Shown one piece after another: positions 9,325 through 20,186 of a DNA stretch of 64,000 bases. Below the pieces are notes generated by a model. The model did no database searches, was not told the origin of the DNA, and saw nothing but the letters and a program-made list of their open reading frames with translations. The position numbers and the translations under genes were made by a program. The stretch's first letter is position 1. Every line of letters starts with the position of its first letter. Source of the stretch: Agromyces ramosus (GTDB lineage: Bacteria; Actinomycetota; Actinomycetes; Actinomycetales; Microbacteriaceae); contig NZ_SGWY01000002.1 of the NCBI RefSeq assembly GCF_004216665.1, positions 658,685 to 722,684 of the forward strand. The letters are read 5' to 3'.

Positions 9325-10862
9325 GGGCGCCTCCAGCTTCGTCCGTCGCGGTGCAGCAGCTCGTCGGCCGAGCTCGGCCCCCAGGTTCCGGGGCGGTACT
9401 GCTCGGGCTGGCCCTGCGTCGTCCAGAACTCCTCGATCGGATCGAGGATCTTCCAGGAGAGCTCGACCTCCTCCTGCCGGGGGAACAGCGGGGGGTCGCC
9501 GAGCAGCACGTCGAGGATGAGGCGCTCGTAGGCCTCGGGGCTCGCCTCGGTGAACGCGTGGCCGTAGCCGAAGTCCATCGTGACGTCGCGCACCTGCATG
9601 CCCGCGCCCGGCACCTTCGAGCCGAATCGGATCGTGACGCCTTCATCGGGCTGCACGCGGATGACGAGCGCGTTCTGGCCGAGCTGCGACGTCTGGCTGT
9701 CGGCGAACACCTGCTGCGGCGCGCGCTTGAAGACCACCGCGATCTCGGTGACGCGGCGCCCGAGGCGCTTGCCGGCGCGCAGGTAGAACGGCACCCCGGC
9801 CCAGCGCCGAGTGCCGATCAGGAGCTTCATGGCCGCATACGTCTCGGTCGTCGACTCGGGGTTCATCCCGTCCTCGTCGAGGAAGCCCACGACCTTCTCG
9901 CCGCCCTGCCAGCCGCCGGAGTACTGGCCGCGGGCCGTGCCGACCGCGAGGTCCTCAGGTAGTCGCACGGCCGCCAGGATCTTCTCCTTCTCGGCGCGCA
10001 GGTCGGCGGCGTCGAAGGAGATCGGCTCCTCCATCGCCGTGAGCGCGAGGAGCTGGAGGAGGTGGTTCTGGATGACGTCGCGTGCCGCTCCGATGCCGTC
10101 GTAGTAGCCGGCACGACCGCCCACGCCGATGTCCTCGGCCATGGTGATCTGCACGTGGTCGACGAAGTTCGCGTTCCAGATCGGCTCGTACAGCTGGTTC
10201 GCGAAGCGCAGGGCCAGGATGTTCTGGACCGTCTCCTTGCCCAGGTAGTGATCGATACGGAACACCGAGTCGGGCGGGAACACCGACGCGACGACGTCGT
10301 TCAGCTCGCGGGCGGACTGCAGGTCGGAGCCGAACGGCTTCTCGATCACCACGCGGCGCCACTGGTCGTCGTGCTGCTCGGTGAGGCCCGACCGCTTCAG
10401 CTGGGCCACCACCAGGGGGAACGACTTCGGCGGGATCGACAGGTAGAAGGCGTGGTTGCCCATCGTGCCGCGCTCGCGGTCGAGCTCCTCGACGACGGCG
10501 TGCAGCCGATCGAATGCCGCATCGTCGTCGAAGTCGCCCTGCACGAAGCGGACGCCGCGCGCGAGCTGCTTCCACACGTCCTCGCGGAACTCGGTGCGGG
10601 CGTACTGCTTCACCGAGTCGTGGACGACCTTCTCGAAGTCCTGGTCGTCCCAGTCGCGCCGCGCGAATCCGACCAGTGCGAAGCCGGGCGGCAGCAGCCC
10701 GCGGTTCGCGAGGTCGTAGACCGCGGGCATGAGCTTCTTGCGGGAGAGGTCGCCGGTCACGCCGAAGATGATGAGGCTCGACGGGCCGGCGATCCGGTTG
10801 AGGCGGTAGTCCTTGGGCGAGCGCAGCGGGTTCCGTTGCGCGGAGATCTCTGCCGGAGCCAT
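9321..10862 (-). CDS. zwf: Glucose-6-phosphate 1-dehydrogenase
   Basis: First enzyme of the oxidative pentose-phosphate pathway, making NADPH. The 513-aa product has the coenzyme loop GVTGDLSRKKL near residue 35 and the active-site signature RIDHYLGKE; VIEKPFGSDL is also conserved. ATG 10862 is preceded on the minus strand by GGAGGGG. Its end overlaps opcA by 4 nt, and pgi ends 16 nt upstream of it. Confidence 0.96.
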   Translation of the reverse strand: MAPAEISAQRNPLRSPKDYRLNRIAGPSSLIIFGVTGDLSRKKLMPAVYDLANRGLLPPGFALVGFARRDWDDQDFEKVVHDSVKQYARTEFREDVWKQLARGVRFVQGDFDDDAAFDRLHAVVEELDRERGTMGNHAFYLSIPPKSFPLVVAQLKRSGLTEQHDDQWRRVVIEKPFGSDLQSARELNDVVASVFPPDSVFRIDHYLGKETVQNILALRFANQLYEPIWNANFVDHVQITMAEDIGVGGRAGYYDGIGAARDVIQNHLLQLLALTAMEEPISFDAADLRAEKEKILAAVRLPEDLAVGTARGQYSGGWQGGEKVVGFLDEDGMNPESTTETYAAMKLLIGTRRWAGVPFYLRAGKRLGRRVTEIAVVFKRAPQQVFADSQTSQLGQNALVIRVQPDEGVTIRFGSKVPGAGMQVRDVTMDFGYGHAFTEASPEAYERLILDVLLGDPPLFPRQEEVELSWKILDPIEEFWTTQGQPEQYRPGTWGPSSADELLHRDGRSWRRP

Positions 10863-10878
10863 GCGGATCCCCTCCGGA

Positions 10879-12483
10879 TCAGCCGACGGCGTCGAACAAC
10901 GTCGCGATGTTCGCGGCGGGGTCCGTCAGCGTGAGGGTCAGCACGGGCCGGCCGTGCTCGGCGAGCACGCTCGCGTCACCGGACGCCTGCGCGGCGATGA
11001 GCTCGCCGAACGTGAACGGACGGTCGGGGATCGCGAGGTCCACCGCCGGGGTCTCCGTGATCTGCAGGAACACGCCGACCGCGGGGCCGCCCTTGTGGAA
11101 CTGGCCCGTGGAGTGGAGGAACCGCGGCCCCCAGCCGAAGGTGACGGGCCGGCCGGCGCGCTCCGCGAGCAGGTCGCGCAGGCGCGCGAGCTCGGGGTGG
11201 GCGACGCGGTCGACGTAGGCCTGCACGGAGACGTACCCGTTCGCGGGGAGCTCCTCGAAGAGCACGTCGATGGCCGAGACGAGGTCGCTCGAGGCGCCGA
11301 TCACGTCGGGCGTGCCGCGCACCTCGATGCCGTCGGCGACGAAGGCCGCGGGCGCCGGCTCGGGGCGGGCGTCGAGCAGGCCACGCGCCGCGATCTTCGC
11401 CGACTCGACGTCGGGCTGGTCGAACGGGTTGATGCCGAGCAGGCGTCCGGCCACGGCCGTGGCGTACTCCCACACGAGCAACTGCGCGCCGAGGCTGCCC
11501 GAGACCCGGATCTCGCCGGTGTCGTGGTGGCTGAAGATCTGGTCGCCGGCGTCGTCGACGAGGCGCACGACCTGCAGGTCGGCGAGGCCCGCCGAGAGCT
11601 CGGGGGCGTCCTTCTCGACCACGACGGGCAGGATGCCGGTGCCCTCCTTGCCGGTGGACTCGGCGATGAGCTGCTCGGCCCAGTCGGCGAATCCGACGAT
11701 GTGCGTGCCGTCGGCGACGATCGCGAGCTTGTCGCGCAGGGGGACCGTCGCCGCGATCGCGGCGCCGAGCACGAGCCCGGGGTTCTCGGGGCTGTCGATG
11801 GCGAGCGAGAGCTCGATCGTCTCGGCCTCATCGAGGATCTCGGCGATGTCGGCGCCCGCGAGGCCCGACGGGACGAGCCCGAAGGCGGTGAGCGCCGAAT
11901 AGCGGCCGCCGACGGTCGGGTCGGCGTTGAACACCCGGTAGCCGGCCGCACGGGCGGACTCGTCGAGGGGCGAACCCGGGTCGGTCACGACGATGATGCG
12001 CGTCGCCGGGTCGATGCCGGCGTCGCGGAACGCCTGCTCGTAGACGCGGCGCTGGCTGTCGGTCTCGACCGTGGAGCCCGACTTCGAGGAGATGACGATG
12101 GCCGATTCGGCCAGCCGGTCGGCGAGGGCGGCCCGCACCTGGCCGGGTTCCGTCGAGTCGAGCACGGTGAGCTCGACGCGGGCGGTGCGGGTGATGACCT
12201 CGGGGGCGAGCGAGGACCCGCCCATGCCGCCGAGCACGATGTGCGTGACGCCGTCGGCCTCGAGCTGCTCGCGCAGGGCCTCGATCTCGGGCACCAACGG
12301 GCGGGACACGGCCACGGCCTCGGTCCAGCCGAGGCGCTTCGACGCCTCGTCCTCCGCTGCGGGACCCCAGAGCTCGGCGTCCTGCCCGGTGATGCCGCTT
12401 GCGACGAGGTCGGCGACGAGGACGGGGACGGTGCGGCGGACCGCGTCGGAGGCCGCGCCGCTGACGGAGATGCGGAAGCTCAT
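10879..12483 (-). CDS. pgi: Glucose-6-phosphate isomerase (Tal/Pgi-type)
   Basis: Interconverts glucose 6-phosphate and fructose 6-phosphate. The 534-aa product contains the SIS-type sugar-phosphate motifs [12 protein letters not shown] and [10 protein letters not shown]. It resembles the isomerase half of fused transaldolase/phosphoglucose isomerase proteins rather than the classic E. coli Pgi. ATG 12483 overlaps the tal stop by 4 nt; the frame is open for a long way upstream but that is a GC-rich shadow of tal. The split tal and pgi genes are probably translated in a coupled way. Confidence 0.92.
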   Translation of the reverse strand: MSFRISVSGAASDAVRRTVPVLVADLVASGITGQDAELWGPAAEDEASKRLGWTEAVAVSRPLVPEIEALREQLEADGVTHIVLGGMGGSSLAPEVITRTARVELTVLDSTEPGQVRAALADRLAESAIVISSKSGSTVETDSQRRVYEQAFRDAGIDPATRIIVVTDPGSPLDESARAAGYRVFNADPTVGGRYSALTAFGLVPSGLAGADIAEILDEAETIELSLAIDSPENPGLVLGAAIAATVPLRDKLAIVADGTHIVGFADWAEQLIAESTGKEGTGILPVVVEKDAPELSAGLADLQVVRLVDDAGDQIFSHHDTGEIRVSGSLGAQLLVWEYATAVAGRLLGINPFDQPDVESAKIAARGLLDARPEPAPAAFVADGIEVRGTPDVIGASSDLVSAIDVLFEELPANGYVSVQAYVDRVAHPELARLRDLLAERAGRPVTFGWGPRFLHSTGQFHKGGPAVGVFLQITETPAVDLAIPDRPFTFGELIAAQASGDASVLAEHGRPVLTLTLTDPAANIATLFDAVG

Positions 12484-13592
12484 CGCGCCGCCTCCAGCGC
12501 GGTGCGGACCGTGCCGAGCAGCTCGTGCCAGGAGACGATGAACTTCTCCACGCCCTCGCGCTCGAGCACCGCGGTCACGTCGTCGTAGTCGACGCCTACG
12601 CGGGCCAGCGAGTCGAGCACGGCCCCGGCGTCGGCGTAGGCGCCGGTGACCGTGTCGCCGACGATCTCGCCGTGGTCGAAGGTCGCCTCCAGCGTCTTCT
12701 CGGGCATCGTGTTCACGACCCCCGGGGCGACGAGCTCGGTGACGTACAGCGTGTCGGGCAGCGCCGGGTCCTTGACGCCCGTCGACGCCCACAGCGGGCG
12801 CTGGCGATTCGCGCCCGCCTCGAGGAGGGCCGTGGCCCGCTCGCCGCCGAACACCTGCTCGTACAGCTCGTACGCGAGCCGGGCGTTCGCGACACCCGCC
12901 TTGCTCTTGAGGGCGAGGGCCTCGTCGGTGCCGATCGCGGTGAGTCGCTTGTCGATCTCGGTGTCGACGCGCGACACGAAGAACGACGCGACCGAGTGGA
13001 TGGTGGAGAGGTCGATGCCCGCGCCCTTCGCCTGCTCGAGGCCGGCGAGGTAGGCGTCGATCACCTGCCGGTAGCGGTCGAGGCTGAAGATGAGCGTGAC
13101 GTTGACGCTGATGCCGGCGCCGATCACCGCGGTGATCGCGTCGAGGCCCTCGACGGTCGCCGGGATCTTGATCATCACGTTCGGCCGGTCGACCTTCTCC
13201 CACAGGGCGTGCGCCTGCTCGATGGTGCGTGCCGTGTCGTTGGCGAGGTCGGGAGCGACCTCGATCGACACGCGGCCGTCGTAGCCGCCGCTCGCGTCGT
13301 AGACGGGGCGGAAGATGTCGGCCGCGTCGCGCACGTCGTCGGTCGTGGCCTCGAACACCGCCGTGTCGAGGTCGGCGCCGGACTCGGCGAGGCCGTGCAG
13401 CTGCGCCCGGTAGGCGTCGCCCTTGGCGAGCGCGCCGGCGAAGATCGTCGGGTTGGTGGTGACGCCGACGACGTTGCGGTCGGCGATCAGCCGCGCGAGG
13501 TCTCCGGAGGTGATGCGTTCGCGCGACAGGTCGTCGAGCCAGATGCTCACGCCGGCCTCGGAGAGCGCGGCGGTGGGGGAGTTGGTGCTCAT
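12480..13592 (-). CDS. tal: Transaldolase
   Basis: Transfers dihydroxyacetone units between sugar phosphates in the non-oxidative pentose-phosphate pathway. The 370-aa product has the catalytic lysine in NVMIKIPAT, forming the Schiff base, and the early [13 protein letters not shown] signature. Start [10 protein letters not shown] at 13592 is supported by GAAGGAGAC just upstream. It overlaps pgi by 4 nt and follows tkt by 26 nt. Confidence 0.95.
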   Translation of the reverse strand: MSTNSPTAALSEAGVSIWLDDLSRERITSGDLARLIADRNVVGVTTNPTIFAGALAKGDAYRAQLHGLAESGADLDTAVFEATTDDVRDAADIFRPVYDASGGYDGRVSIEVAPDLANDTARTIEQAHALWEKVDRPNVMIKIPATVEGLDAITAVIGAGISVNVTLIFSLDRYRQVIDAYLAGLEQAKGAGIDLSTIHSVASFFVSRVDTEIDKRLTAIGTDEALALKSKAGVANARLAYELYEQVFGGERATALLEAGANRQRPLWASTGVKDPALPDTLYVTELVAPGVVNTMPEKTLEATFDHGEIVGDTVTGAYADAGAVLDSLARVGVDYDDVTAVLEREGVEKFIVSWHELLGTVRTALEAAR

Positions 13593-13618
13593 GGGGATGT
13601 GTCTCCTTCGTGCGCGCG

Positions 13619-15712
13619 TCAGGCCGACGCGAGCGTTTCCTTCGCGGCGGCGACGACGGCGTCCGTCGTGATGCCGAACTCGCGGAACAGGGTCTTGTAG
13701 TCGGCGGACGCGCCGAAGTGCTCGATCGACACGCTGCGTCCGCGGTCGCCGACATAGGGGCGCCAGGTGAGCGCGATGCCGGCTTCGACGGAGACGCGGG
13801 CGGTCACGGAGGCCGGGAGGACGGACTCGCGGTACGCGGCATCCTGCTGCTCGAACCACTCGAGGCTCGGGGCGGACACGACGCGCGCCTGGATGCCCTC
13901 GGTCGCGAGCCGCTCGCGCGCGGCGACGGCGAGCTGCACCTCCGAGCCGGTGGCGATGATGATGACCTCGGGCGTGCCCGACGGTGCCTCGGCCAGCACG
14001 TACGCACCCCGTGCGAGGCCCTCGGCCGCCGCGAGGGTGTCACCGGATGCCTCGTCGTCGCCGCGCTCGAACACCGGGATGTTCTGCCGGGTGAGCGCGA
14101 TGCCCACGGGGCCGTCGTGGCGCTTGAGGATCTCGTGCCAGGCGACCGCCACCTCGTTGGCGTCGGCCGGGCGCACGACCGTGAACCCCGGGATGGCGCG
14201 GAGGGTGGCGAGCTGCTCGATCGGCTGGTGCGTCGGGCCGTCCTCGCCGAGCGCGACGGAGTCGTGCGTCCACACGAAGATCGACGGCACCCGCATGAGC
14301 GCGGCGAGGCGCACCGCCGGCCGCATGTAGTCGCTGAAGATGAGGAACGTGCCGCCGAACGCGCGCGTCCTGCCGTGCAGCACGATGCCGTTGACGATCG
14401 CGGCCATCGCGTGCTCGCGGATGCCGAAGTGCAGCACGCGGCCGTAGGGGTTGCCCGCGAACTCGTGCGTTGACCACTCGGTGGGGATGAACGAGGCGGC
14501 GTCGTTGATCGTCGTGAGGTTCGACTCGGCGAGGTCGGCCGAGCCGCCCCAGAACTCGGGGAGCACGCCGGCGAGGGCGTTGATGACCTTGCCGGATGCC
14601 GCTCGGGTGGAGACCTCGGTGCCGCCCTCGAACGACGGCAGCACCGAGGCCACGTCGGCGGGGAGCTCGCCGGCCTCGAGCCGGTCGAGCAGCGCCTTGC
14701 GCTCGGGGTTGGCCGCGGCCCAGGCGTCGAACGCCACCTGCCATTCGGCGTGCTGCACGGCGCCGCGCTCGCGCGCCTCGCGGGTGTGCTCGAGCACGTC
14801 CTCCGCGATGACGAAGGTCTGCTCGGGGTCGAAGCCCAGCACCTCCTTGGTGGCGGCCAGCTCGGCGGCGCCGAGGGCGGAGCCGTGGATCTTGCCGGTG
14901 TTCTGCTTGCCGGGGCTCGGCCAGCCGATGATCGTCTTCAGGATGATGATCGACGGCTTGGACGTCTCGCCCTGGGCGGCCTCGATCGCGCGGTGGAGCT
15001 CCGCGACATCCTCGACGTACTGGCCGGTCTTCTTCCAGTCGACGGTCTGCACGTGCCAGCCGTACGCCTCGTAGCGCTTGGCGACGTCCTCGGTGAAGGC
15101 GATGTTCGTGTCGTCCTCGATGGAGATCTGGTTCGAGTCGTAGATCACGACGAGGTTGCCGAGCTGCTGGTGGCCGGCGAGGGAGGAGGCCTCGCTGGTC
15201 ACGCCCTCCTGCAGGTCGCCGTCGCCGGCGACGACGTAGACGAAGTGGTCGAAGGGGCTCGTGCCGGGCGCGGCATCGGGGTCGAAGAGGCCGCGTTCGA
15301 AGCGCGACGCGTAGGCGAAGCCCACGGCCGACGAGAGGCCCTGCCCGAGCGGGCCCGTGGTGATCTCGACGCCGTCGGTGTGGCCGTACTCGGGGTGGCC
15401 CGGGGTCTTGGAGCCCCACGTGCGCAGCGCCTTCAGGTCGTCGAGCTCGAGCCCGTCGCCAGCGAGGTAGAGCTGCACGTACTGGGTCAGGGAGCTGTGG
15501 CCTGCGGAGAGGATGAATCGATCGCGCCCGAGCCAGGCGTGGTCGGCCGGGTCGCGGCGCATGACCTTCTGGAAGAGGAGGTACGCGGCGGGCGCGAGGC
15601 TCATCGCGGTGCCGGGGTGCCCGTTCCCGACCTTCTCGACGGCGTCGGCCGCGAGTACGCGCGCCGTGTCGACCGCGCGATCGTCGATGGGTTCCCACTG
15701 CAGATTGGCCAC
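13619..15712 (-). CDS. tkt: Transketolase
   Basis: Thiamine-diphosphate enzyme that moves two-carbon units between sugar phosphates. The 697-aa product shows [13 protein letters not shown] near the N-terminus, the TPP motif [13 protein letters not shown], and the pyrimidine-domain [11 protein letters not shown]. The start is GTG at 15712, with GAAGGAA about 10 nt upstream. It is the first gene of the six-gene minus-strand operon and has a good promoter 150 nt upstream. Confidence 0.96.
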   Translation of the reverse strand: MANLQWEPIDDRAVDTARVLAADAVEKVGNGHPGTAMSLAPAAYLLFQKVMRRDPADHAWLGRDRFILSAGHSSLTQYVQLYLAGDGLELDDLKALRTWGSKTPGHPEYGHTDGVEITTGPLGQGLSSAVGFAYASRFERGLFDPDAAPGTSPFDHFVYVVAGDGDLQEGVTSEASSLAGHQQLGNLVVIYDSNQISIEDDTNIAFTEDVAKRYEAYGWHVQTVDWKKTGQYVEDVAELHRAIEAAQGETSKPSIIILKTIIGWPSPGKQNTGKIHGSALGAAELAATKEVLGFDPEQTFVIAEDVLEHTREARERGAVQHAEWQVAFDAWAAANPERKALLDRLEAGELPADVASVLPSFEGGTEVSTRAASGKVINALAGVLPEFWGGSADLAESNLTTINDAASFIPTEWSTHEFAGNPYGRVLHFGIREHAMAAIVNGIVLHGRTRAFGGTFLIFSDYMRPAVRLAALMRVPSIFVWTHDSVALGEDGPTHQPIEQLATLRAIPGFTVVRPADANEVAVAWHEILKRHDGPVGIALTRQNIPVFERGDDEASGDTLAAAEGLARGAYVLAEAPSGTPEVIIIATGSEVQLAVAARERLATEGIQARVVSAPSLEWFEQQDAAYRESVLPASVTARVSVEAGIALTWRPYVGDRGRSVSIEHFGASADYKTLFREFGITTDAVVAAAKETLASA

Positions 15713-15868
15713 GAGGTGCTGTTCCTTCCGATCGTGACGGCGTCGGGAACCGTGGGCCCCGACCCGCCGGGACGTTGCGGCGCGGTTCCGCCCGGCGGCG
15801 GATTCGGCCGGACACGTCGAGCGTGACGCCGGCTTGGTCGAACCCGCGAAGCCGGGCGCGCAATCCTC

Positions 15869-15897
15869 AGTATATGGATTCGGGGGTGCTCTGTGAC
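15869..15897 (-). promoter_or_regulatory. Promoter of the tkt-tal-pgi-zwf-opcA-pgl operon
   Basis: On the minus strand, GTCACA (15897-15892, 4 of 6 matches to TTGACA) is followed by exactly 17 bp and TATACT (15874-15869). The predicted start is near 15862. Confidence 0.65.
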
Positions 15898-15973
15898 GGG
15901 GGATGACTCACATGGCAATCCGCGCTATGTGAGGCGGAAAGCGTATTCCGTCAGACCGTGCCGCGGCATGGCC

Positions 15974-15979
15974 TAGAAT
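15974..15979 (+). promoter_or_regulatory. Candidate -10 box TAGAAT for ctaB
   Basis: TAGAAT predicts a start near 15986 and a leader of about 50 nt. No clear -35 is seen. Confidence 0.4.
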
Positions 15980-16034
15980 CGTCAGGGGTCGCGCGGGGAG
16001 TGGTCGAATCGTGCCCGCGCCCGGAAGAGGAACG

Positions 16035-16955
16035 ATGCAGGCAGCCGTACACACTCGCGAGTCGCGACCGGCGATGACGGTACGACGCAAGGCCGCGGCG
16101 TACCTCGCACTCACCAAGCCGCGGGTGATCGAACTGCTGCTCGTGGTCACCGCTCCCACGATGATCCTCGCGCAGAACGGCCTGCCCGACCTCTGGCTGC
16201 TCGTCGCCACGCTCATCGGCGGCGCCATGAGCGCCGGCTCCGCCGGCGCGTTCAACTGCTACATCGACCGCGACATCGACCGCGTCATGAAGCGCACCCG
16301 GGGCCGACCCCTCGTCACCGGCGAGCTCACCGACGGCGAGGCGCTCGTGTTCGCGTACGCCCTCGGTGCGGCATCCATCGCCTGGCTCTGGCTCTTCACC
16401 AACTGGCTCGCCGCGGCCCTGTCGCTCGGCGCGATCCTGCTGTACGTGGTCTTCTACAGCCTCATCCTCAAGCGCCGCACGTCGCAGAACATCGTGTGGG
16501 GCGGCGTCGCCGGCTGCATGCCCGTGCTCATCGGCTGGGCGGCGGTCACCGGCAGCCTCACATGGACGCCGTTCATCCTGTTCCTCATCATCTTCCTCTG
16601 GACGCCGCCGCACTATTGGCCGCTCTCGATGAAGTACAAGGACGACTACGCCGCGGCCGGCGTGCCGATGCTGGCGGTCGTGCGGGGACGCGCGCAGGTG
16701 GGACTGCAGGTCATCCTGTACGCGTGGGCGACCGTCGCGTGCTCGCTGCTGCTCATCCCCGTCGCGGGCATGGGCCTGCTGTACTCAAGTGTCGCGCTCG
16801 TCACGGGCGCCTGGTTCATCTACGAGACCCACCGCCTGTACAACCTCGCCATCCGGCACGAGCAGGTCTCGCCGATGCGCGTGTTCCACGGCTCCATCGT
16901 GTACCTTTCGCTGCTCTTCCTCGCGATCGGCATCGATCCGCTGCTGCCGTTCTAG
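16035..16955 (+). CDS. ctaB: Protoheme IX farnesyltransferase (heme O synthase)
   Basis: Membrane UbiA-type prenyltransferase that adds a farnesyl group to heme B to give heme O for cytochrome oxidase. The 306-aa product has about nine hydrophobic segments, the first Asp-rich motif [15 protein letters not shown] and the second [16 protein letters not shown] 16035 has GGAAGAGG at 16023-16030; GTG 16011 and ATG 16074 are alternatives in the same frame. ctaA, the next enzyme, lies nearby on the opposite strand, the common actinobacterial grouping. Confidence 0.93.
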   Translation: MQAAVHTRESRPAMTVRRKAAAYLALTKPRVIELLLVVTAPTMILAQNGLPDLWLLVATLIGGAMSAGSAGAFNCYIDRDIDRVMKRTRGRPLVTGELTDGEALVFAYALGAASIAWLWLFTNWLAAALSLGAILLYVVFYSLILKRRTSQNIVWGGVAGCMPVLIGWAAVTGSLTWTPFILFLIIFLWTPPHYWPLSMKYKDDYAAAGVPMLAVVRGRAQVGLQVILYAWATVACSLLLIPVAGMGLLYSSVALVTGAWFIYETHRLYNLAIRHEQVSPMRVFHGSIVYLSLLFLAIGIDPLLPF

Positions 16956-16957
16956 CC

Positions 16958-17563
16958 TCACGACTCCGGGTCGTCGAACATGCGGTCGTCGTCGTGCGCC
17001 GCGTAGAACGCGGACTGGCGCCGCATGATCTCGGCCATGCCGCTCGCACGGTCGACGCCGTACACCGTGCCGGGGAAGTCGAGCTCCCGCTGGATGGCCC
17101 AGATCTCCTCGTGCCGGTCGGGGGAGAGGAGCCGCGCGGGCGTTCCGACGGCCACCCACGCGATCGGCACCACGGCGCCGGGCTCCAGCGTCGTGTTCAC
17201 CTGCACCACGCCGTTGATGCGCACCTCCGCACCGCGGCCGACCGTCGCTCCGGGGAACACCGACGCACCGGTGGCGATGAAGGCCTCGTCCGCGATCGTC
17301 GCGCCGTTCACCTGCGCGTGCGGGCCGACGAGCACGTGGTCTCCGATGGCGACCGGATGCCGCACCCGACCGCGTACGAGGGCGTGCTCCATGACGACGC
17401 ATTCCTCGCCGACGACGATCGCGCCGTCCTCTGCGGTGAGCACCGCACCGTGGAGGATGCGGGTGCGGGGGCCGATCCGGACGTCGCCCGACAGCACCGC
17501 GGTGGGTGCGACGGTGGCCGACGGATCGACCGTCGGGCGTCGGCCGCGATGCTCGATCAGCAC
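16958..17563 (-). CDS. Gamma-carbonic-anhydrase-like left-handed beta-helix protein
   Basis: The 201-aa product has hexapeptide repeats over about residues 12-140 (for example IGDHVLVGPHAQVNGATI), giving a left-handed beta-helix trimer fold. It resembles gamma carbonic anhydrases and related acyltransferase-like proteins; ligand histidines are plausible (CVVMEHALV, LVGPHAQV), but activity cannot be inferred. A helical tail (GMAEIMRRQSAFYAAH) follows. The start is GTG at 17563 with only a weak ribosome site. It lies 13 nt downstream of ctaA on the same strand and its stop is 2 nt from the convergent ctaB stop. Confidence 0.75.
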   Translation of the reverse strand: MLIEHRGRRPTVDPSATVAPTAVLSGDVRIGPRTRILHGAVLTAEDGAIVVGEECVVMEHALVRGRVRHPVAIGDHVLVGPHAQVNGATIADEAFIATGASVFPGATVGRGAEVRINGVVQVNTTLEPGAVVPIAWVAVGTPARLLSPDRHEEIWAIQRELDFPGTVYGVDRASGMAEIMRRQSAFYAAHDDDRMFDDPES

Positions 17564-17576
17564 GGTCGCCGCGATC

Positions 17577-18515
17577 TCAGCGGGCGGACGCCGCGGCCGG
17601 CGCGGCCTCGGTCGACGTCGGCGTCGTGGCGGGCGCCTTGAGGCGCAGCACCACGACGGTCATGGCCGCGGCCGTGAGTGCGGCGAGCACCATGTGCACG
17701 CCGACCGCGAGGGGCGGCAGGCCGGTGCGCGCCTGGTAGAGGCCGACAGCCACCTGCACGAGCTCGACGGCCAGGAGCACGATGAGCGCGCGCAGGGTCG
17801 GGAGGCGCAGGCGCCATGCCGCGACGAGCAGCACCAGGGTGAGTGCGAGCAGCGCGTAGCCGGGCCAGGCGTGCACGTGCTGGAAGAGCTCGGAGTCGAT
17901 CCCGTTGCGACCGGCGGCGGCGTCGCCCGAGTGCGGACCCGAGCCGGTCGTGAGCACGCCGAACACGATCGTGAGCGCGAGCACGGCGGTCGTCGCGTGC
18001 GTGAGGCCCGCGTACCACCCGGGCACCGCACGCTCGCGCGGTCCGGCGGGAGCGTCCATGCGCACGAGGAACGCGGCGCAGACGCAGACGAGCACGAGCG
18101 AGGAGACGTAGTGGAACCCGACGATGAAGGGGTTCAGCCCGGTCCAGACCGTGATGCCGCCGACGATCGCCTGGGCCACGATGCCGGCGCCCACCACGAA
18201 TGCCAGCGTGAAGAGGTCGCGGCGCCGGGACCGGATCCGCCACACCAGCACGAACAGCACGAGCGCGATGATGCCCACGACGCCCGTCATCATGCGATTG
18301 CCGAACTCGATGAGGCCGTGGATGCCCATCTCGGGCGTGGCGACCAGTGAGTCGGGCGTGCAGGTCGGCCAGGTGGGGCATCCGAGGCCGGAACCGGTGA
18401 GCCGCACGGCCCCGCCCGTCGCGATGATCGTGGTCTGCGCGATGAAGGACAGCCAGGCGAACAGGCGGATCCGCCCGTCGACGTGGTCGGGCAGCCACTG
18501 GATGAAGCGGTTCAC
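17577..18515 (-). CDS. ctaA: Heme A synthase
   Basis: Membrane COX15/CtaA enzyme that oxidises the C8 methyl of heme O to give heme A. The 312-aa product has eight predicted membrane segments, heme-ligand histidine candidates (GIHGLIEFGNRM, FHYVSS, QHVHAWPG, GVHMVLA) and a Cys pair in the first outer loop (LGCPTWPTC, Cys46 and Cys52), like Bacillus CtaA. Start GTG 18515 with AGGAC upstream. The Ala/Thr-rich C-terminal tail is dispensable-looking. It is divergent from the suf operon across 250 bp. Confidence 0.94.
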   Translation of the reverse strand: MNRFIQWLPDHVDGRIRLFAWLSFIAQTTIIATGGAVRLTGSGLGCPTWPTCTPDSLVATPEMGIHGLIEFGNRMMTGVVGIIALVLFVLVWRIRSRRRDLFTLAFVVGAGIVAQAIVGGITVWTGLNPFIVGFHYVSSLVLVCVCAAFLVRMDAPAGPRERAVPGWYAGLTHATTAVLALTIVFGVLTTGSGPHSGDAAAGRNGIDSELFQHVHAWPGYALLALTLVLLVAAWRLRLPTLRALIVLLAVELVQVAVGLYQARTGLPPLAVGVHMVLAALTAAAMTVVVLRLKAPATTPTSTEAAPAAASAR

Positions 18516-18765
18516 GCTGGTCGGTCCTGATCCGGGTCGTACTGTGACGGCACTGGGAGAACCGTCCAGCCGGCAGTGCGACCCTATAGACTTGAGGGGT
18601 TGGAGACTCCCGCGAGGCGCGCGACAACGCGCGATGCGGGTTCCCAGCCATCTTAGGTTCGCACTGAAGCCACCCGCACATCATCGCCACTCACCGAGCA
18701 CCTCGACTCGCGAGGGGAATGAGCCGGACTGATAGCCGGTTGCACGGGAGGAGAAGAGGGAGAGC
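18516..18765. promoter_or_regulatory. Divergent ctaA/suf control region
   Basis: The 250-bp gap holds no gene. TAGACT at 18587-18592 and TAGGTT at 18654-18659 are candidate -10 boxes for suf on the plus strand; neither has a good -35. GGAGGAGAAGAGGGAGAG just before sufB is an unusually strong purine-rich ribosome site. No sufR gene is present. Confidence 0.4.
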
Positions 18766-20184
18766 ATGACGGACGTACTGATCGACCGACCGGAACTCGA
18801 AGGACTCGGTGTCTACGAGTTCGGCTGGGCCGACTCCGACGCCGCCGGCGCATCCGCCCGACGCGGCATCTCGCCCGAGGTCGTCGCCGACATCTCGGCG
18901 TTGAAGGCCGAGCCCGAATGGATGCTCCAGCGCCGGCAGCGCGCGCTGCAGCTCTTCGAGCGCAAGCCCATGCCGACGTGGGGGGCCGATCTCTCCGAGA
19001 TCGACTTCGACAACATCAAGTACTTCGTCCGCTCCACGGAGAAGCAGGCCCAGACCTGGGAGGACCTGCCCGACGACATCAAGAACACCTACGAGAAGCT
19101 CGGCATCCCCGAGGCGGAGCGCCAGCGGCTCGTCGCCGGCGTCGCCGCGCAGTACGAGTCCGAGGTGGTCTACCACCAGATCAACGAGGAGCTCGAGCGC
19201 AAGGGTGTCATCTTCATGGACACCGACACCGCGCTGAAGGAGCACCCCGAGTTCTTCGAGGAGTACTTCGGCACGGTCATCCCGGCCGGCGACAACAAGT
19301 TCGCCGCGCTGAACACCGCGGTCTGGTCGGGCGGCTCGTTCGTCTACGTGCCTCCGGGCGTGCACGTCGAGATCCCGCTGCAGGCCTACTTCCGCATCAA
19401 CACCGAGAACATGGGCCAGTTCGAGCGCACGCTGATCATCGCCGACGAGGGCAGCTACGTGCACTACATCGAGGGCTGCACCGCTCCGATCTACAAGTCC
19501 GACTCGCTGCACTCGGCCGTCGTCGAGATCATCGTGAAGAAGAACGCCCGCGTGCGCTACACGACGATCCAGAACTGGTCGAACAACGTCTACAACCTCG
19601 TCACCAAGCGGGCGACCGCCGCCGAGGGCGCCACCATGGAGTGGATCGACGGCAACATCGGATCCAAGGTCACCATGAAGTACCCGTCGATCTTCCTGAT
19701 GGGCGAGCACGCGAAGGGCGAGACCCTGTCGGTCGCCTTCGCCGGCCCCGGCCAGCACCAGGACGCCGGCGCGAAGATGATCCACATGGCGCCGTACACG
19801 CAGTCGTCCATCGTCTCGAAGTCGATCGCACGCGGCGGCGGCCGTGCGGGCTACCGCGGCGAGGTGCGCATCGACGCGAACGCGCACCACTCGGCCAACA
19901 CGGTGCGCTGCGACGCGCTGCTCGTCGACACCATCTCCCGTTCCGACACGTACCCGGCGATCGACATCCGCGTCGACGACGTGCACCTGGGGCACGAGGC
20001 CACGGTCTCGAAGGTGAGCGAGGAGCAGCTGTTCTACCTCATGTCCCGGGGCCTCCCCGAGGACGAGGCGATGGCGATGATCGTGCGCGGCTTCATCGAG
20101 CCCATCGCGCGAGAACTCCCCATGGAGTACGCGATGGAACTCAACAAGCTCATCGAGATGGGCATGGAAGGCAGCGTCGGCTAG
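18766..20184 (+). CDS. sufB: Fe-S cluster assembly protein SufB
   Basis: SufB is the scaffold subunit of the SufBCD complex that builds iron-sulfur clusters in the cytoplasm. The 472-aa length is typical. The C-terminal beta-helix core is clear ([42 protein letters not shown]), with the conserved cysteine in [11 protein letters not shown] and the [14 protein letters not shown]-terminal helix. No intein is present, unlike mycobacterial SufB. sufD begins 2 nt after the stop. It is the first gene of sufB-sufD-Rieske-sufC-sufT. Confidence 0.96.
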   Translation: MTDVLIDRPELEGLGVYEFGWADSDAAGASARRGISPEVVADISALKAEPEWMLQRRQRALQLFERKPMPTWGADLSEIDFDNIKYFVRSTEKQAQTWEDLPDDIKNTYEKLGIPEAERQRLVAGVAAQYESEVVYHQINEELERKGVIFMDTDTALKEHPEFFEEYFGTVIPAGDNKFAALNTAVWSGGSFVYVPPGVHVEIPLQAYFRINTENMGQFERTLIIADEGSYVHYIEGCTAPIYKSDSLHSAVVEIIVKKNARVRYTTIQNWSNNVYNLVTKRATAAEGATMEWIDGNIGSKVTMKYPSIFLMGEHAKGETLSVAFAGPGQHQDAGAKMIHMAPYTQSSIVSKSIARGGGRAGYRGEVRIDANAHHSANTVRCDALLVDTISRSDTYPAIDIRVDDVHLGHEATVSKVSEEQLFYLMSRGLPEDEAMAMIVRGFIEPIARELPMEYAMELNKLIEMGMEGSVG

Positions 20185-20186
20185 GA

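Larger units (their letters stand above)
15713..16034. other. Divergent promoter region between tkt and ctaB (322 bp)
   Basis: No gene is seen. It holds the tkt promoter (15869-15897, minus) and a TAGAAT box at 15974-15979 for ctaB (plus). The predicted tkt leader of roughly 150 nt is GC-rich with inverted repeats around 15755-15800, but I recognise no riboswitch. Confidence 0.6.

Noticed and set aside
10879-13755. A single 958-codon frame that could be read as a fused Tal-Pgi protein
   Set aside because: The part upstream of 12483 is out of frame with transaldolase; tal is encoded in a different frame, so these are two genes.
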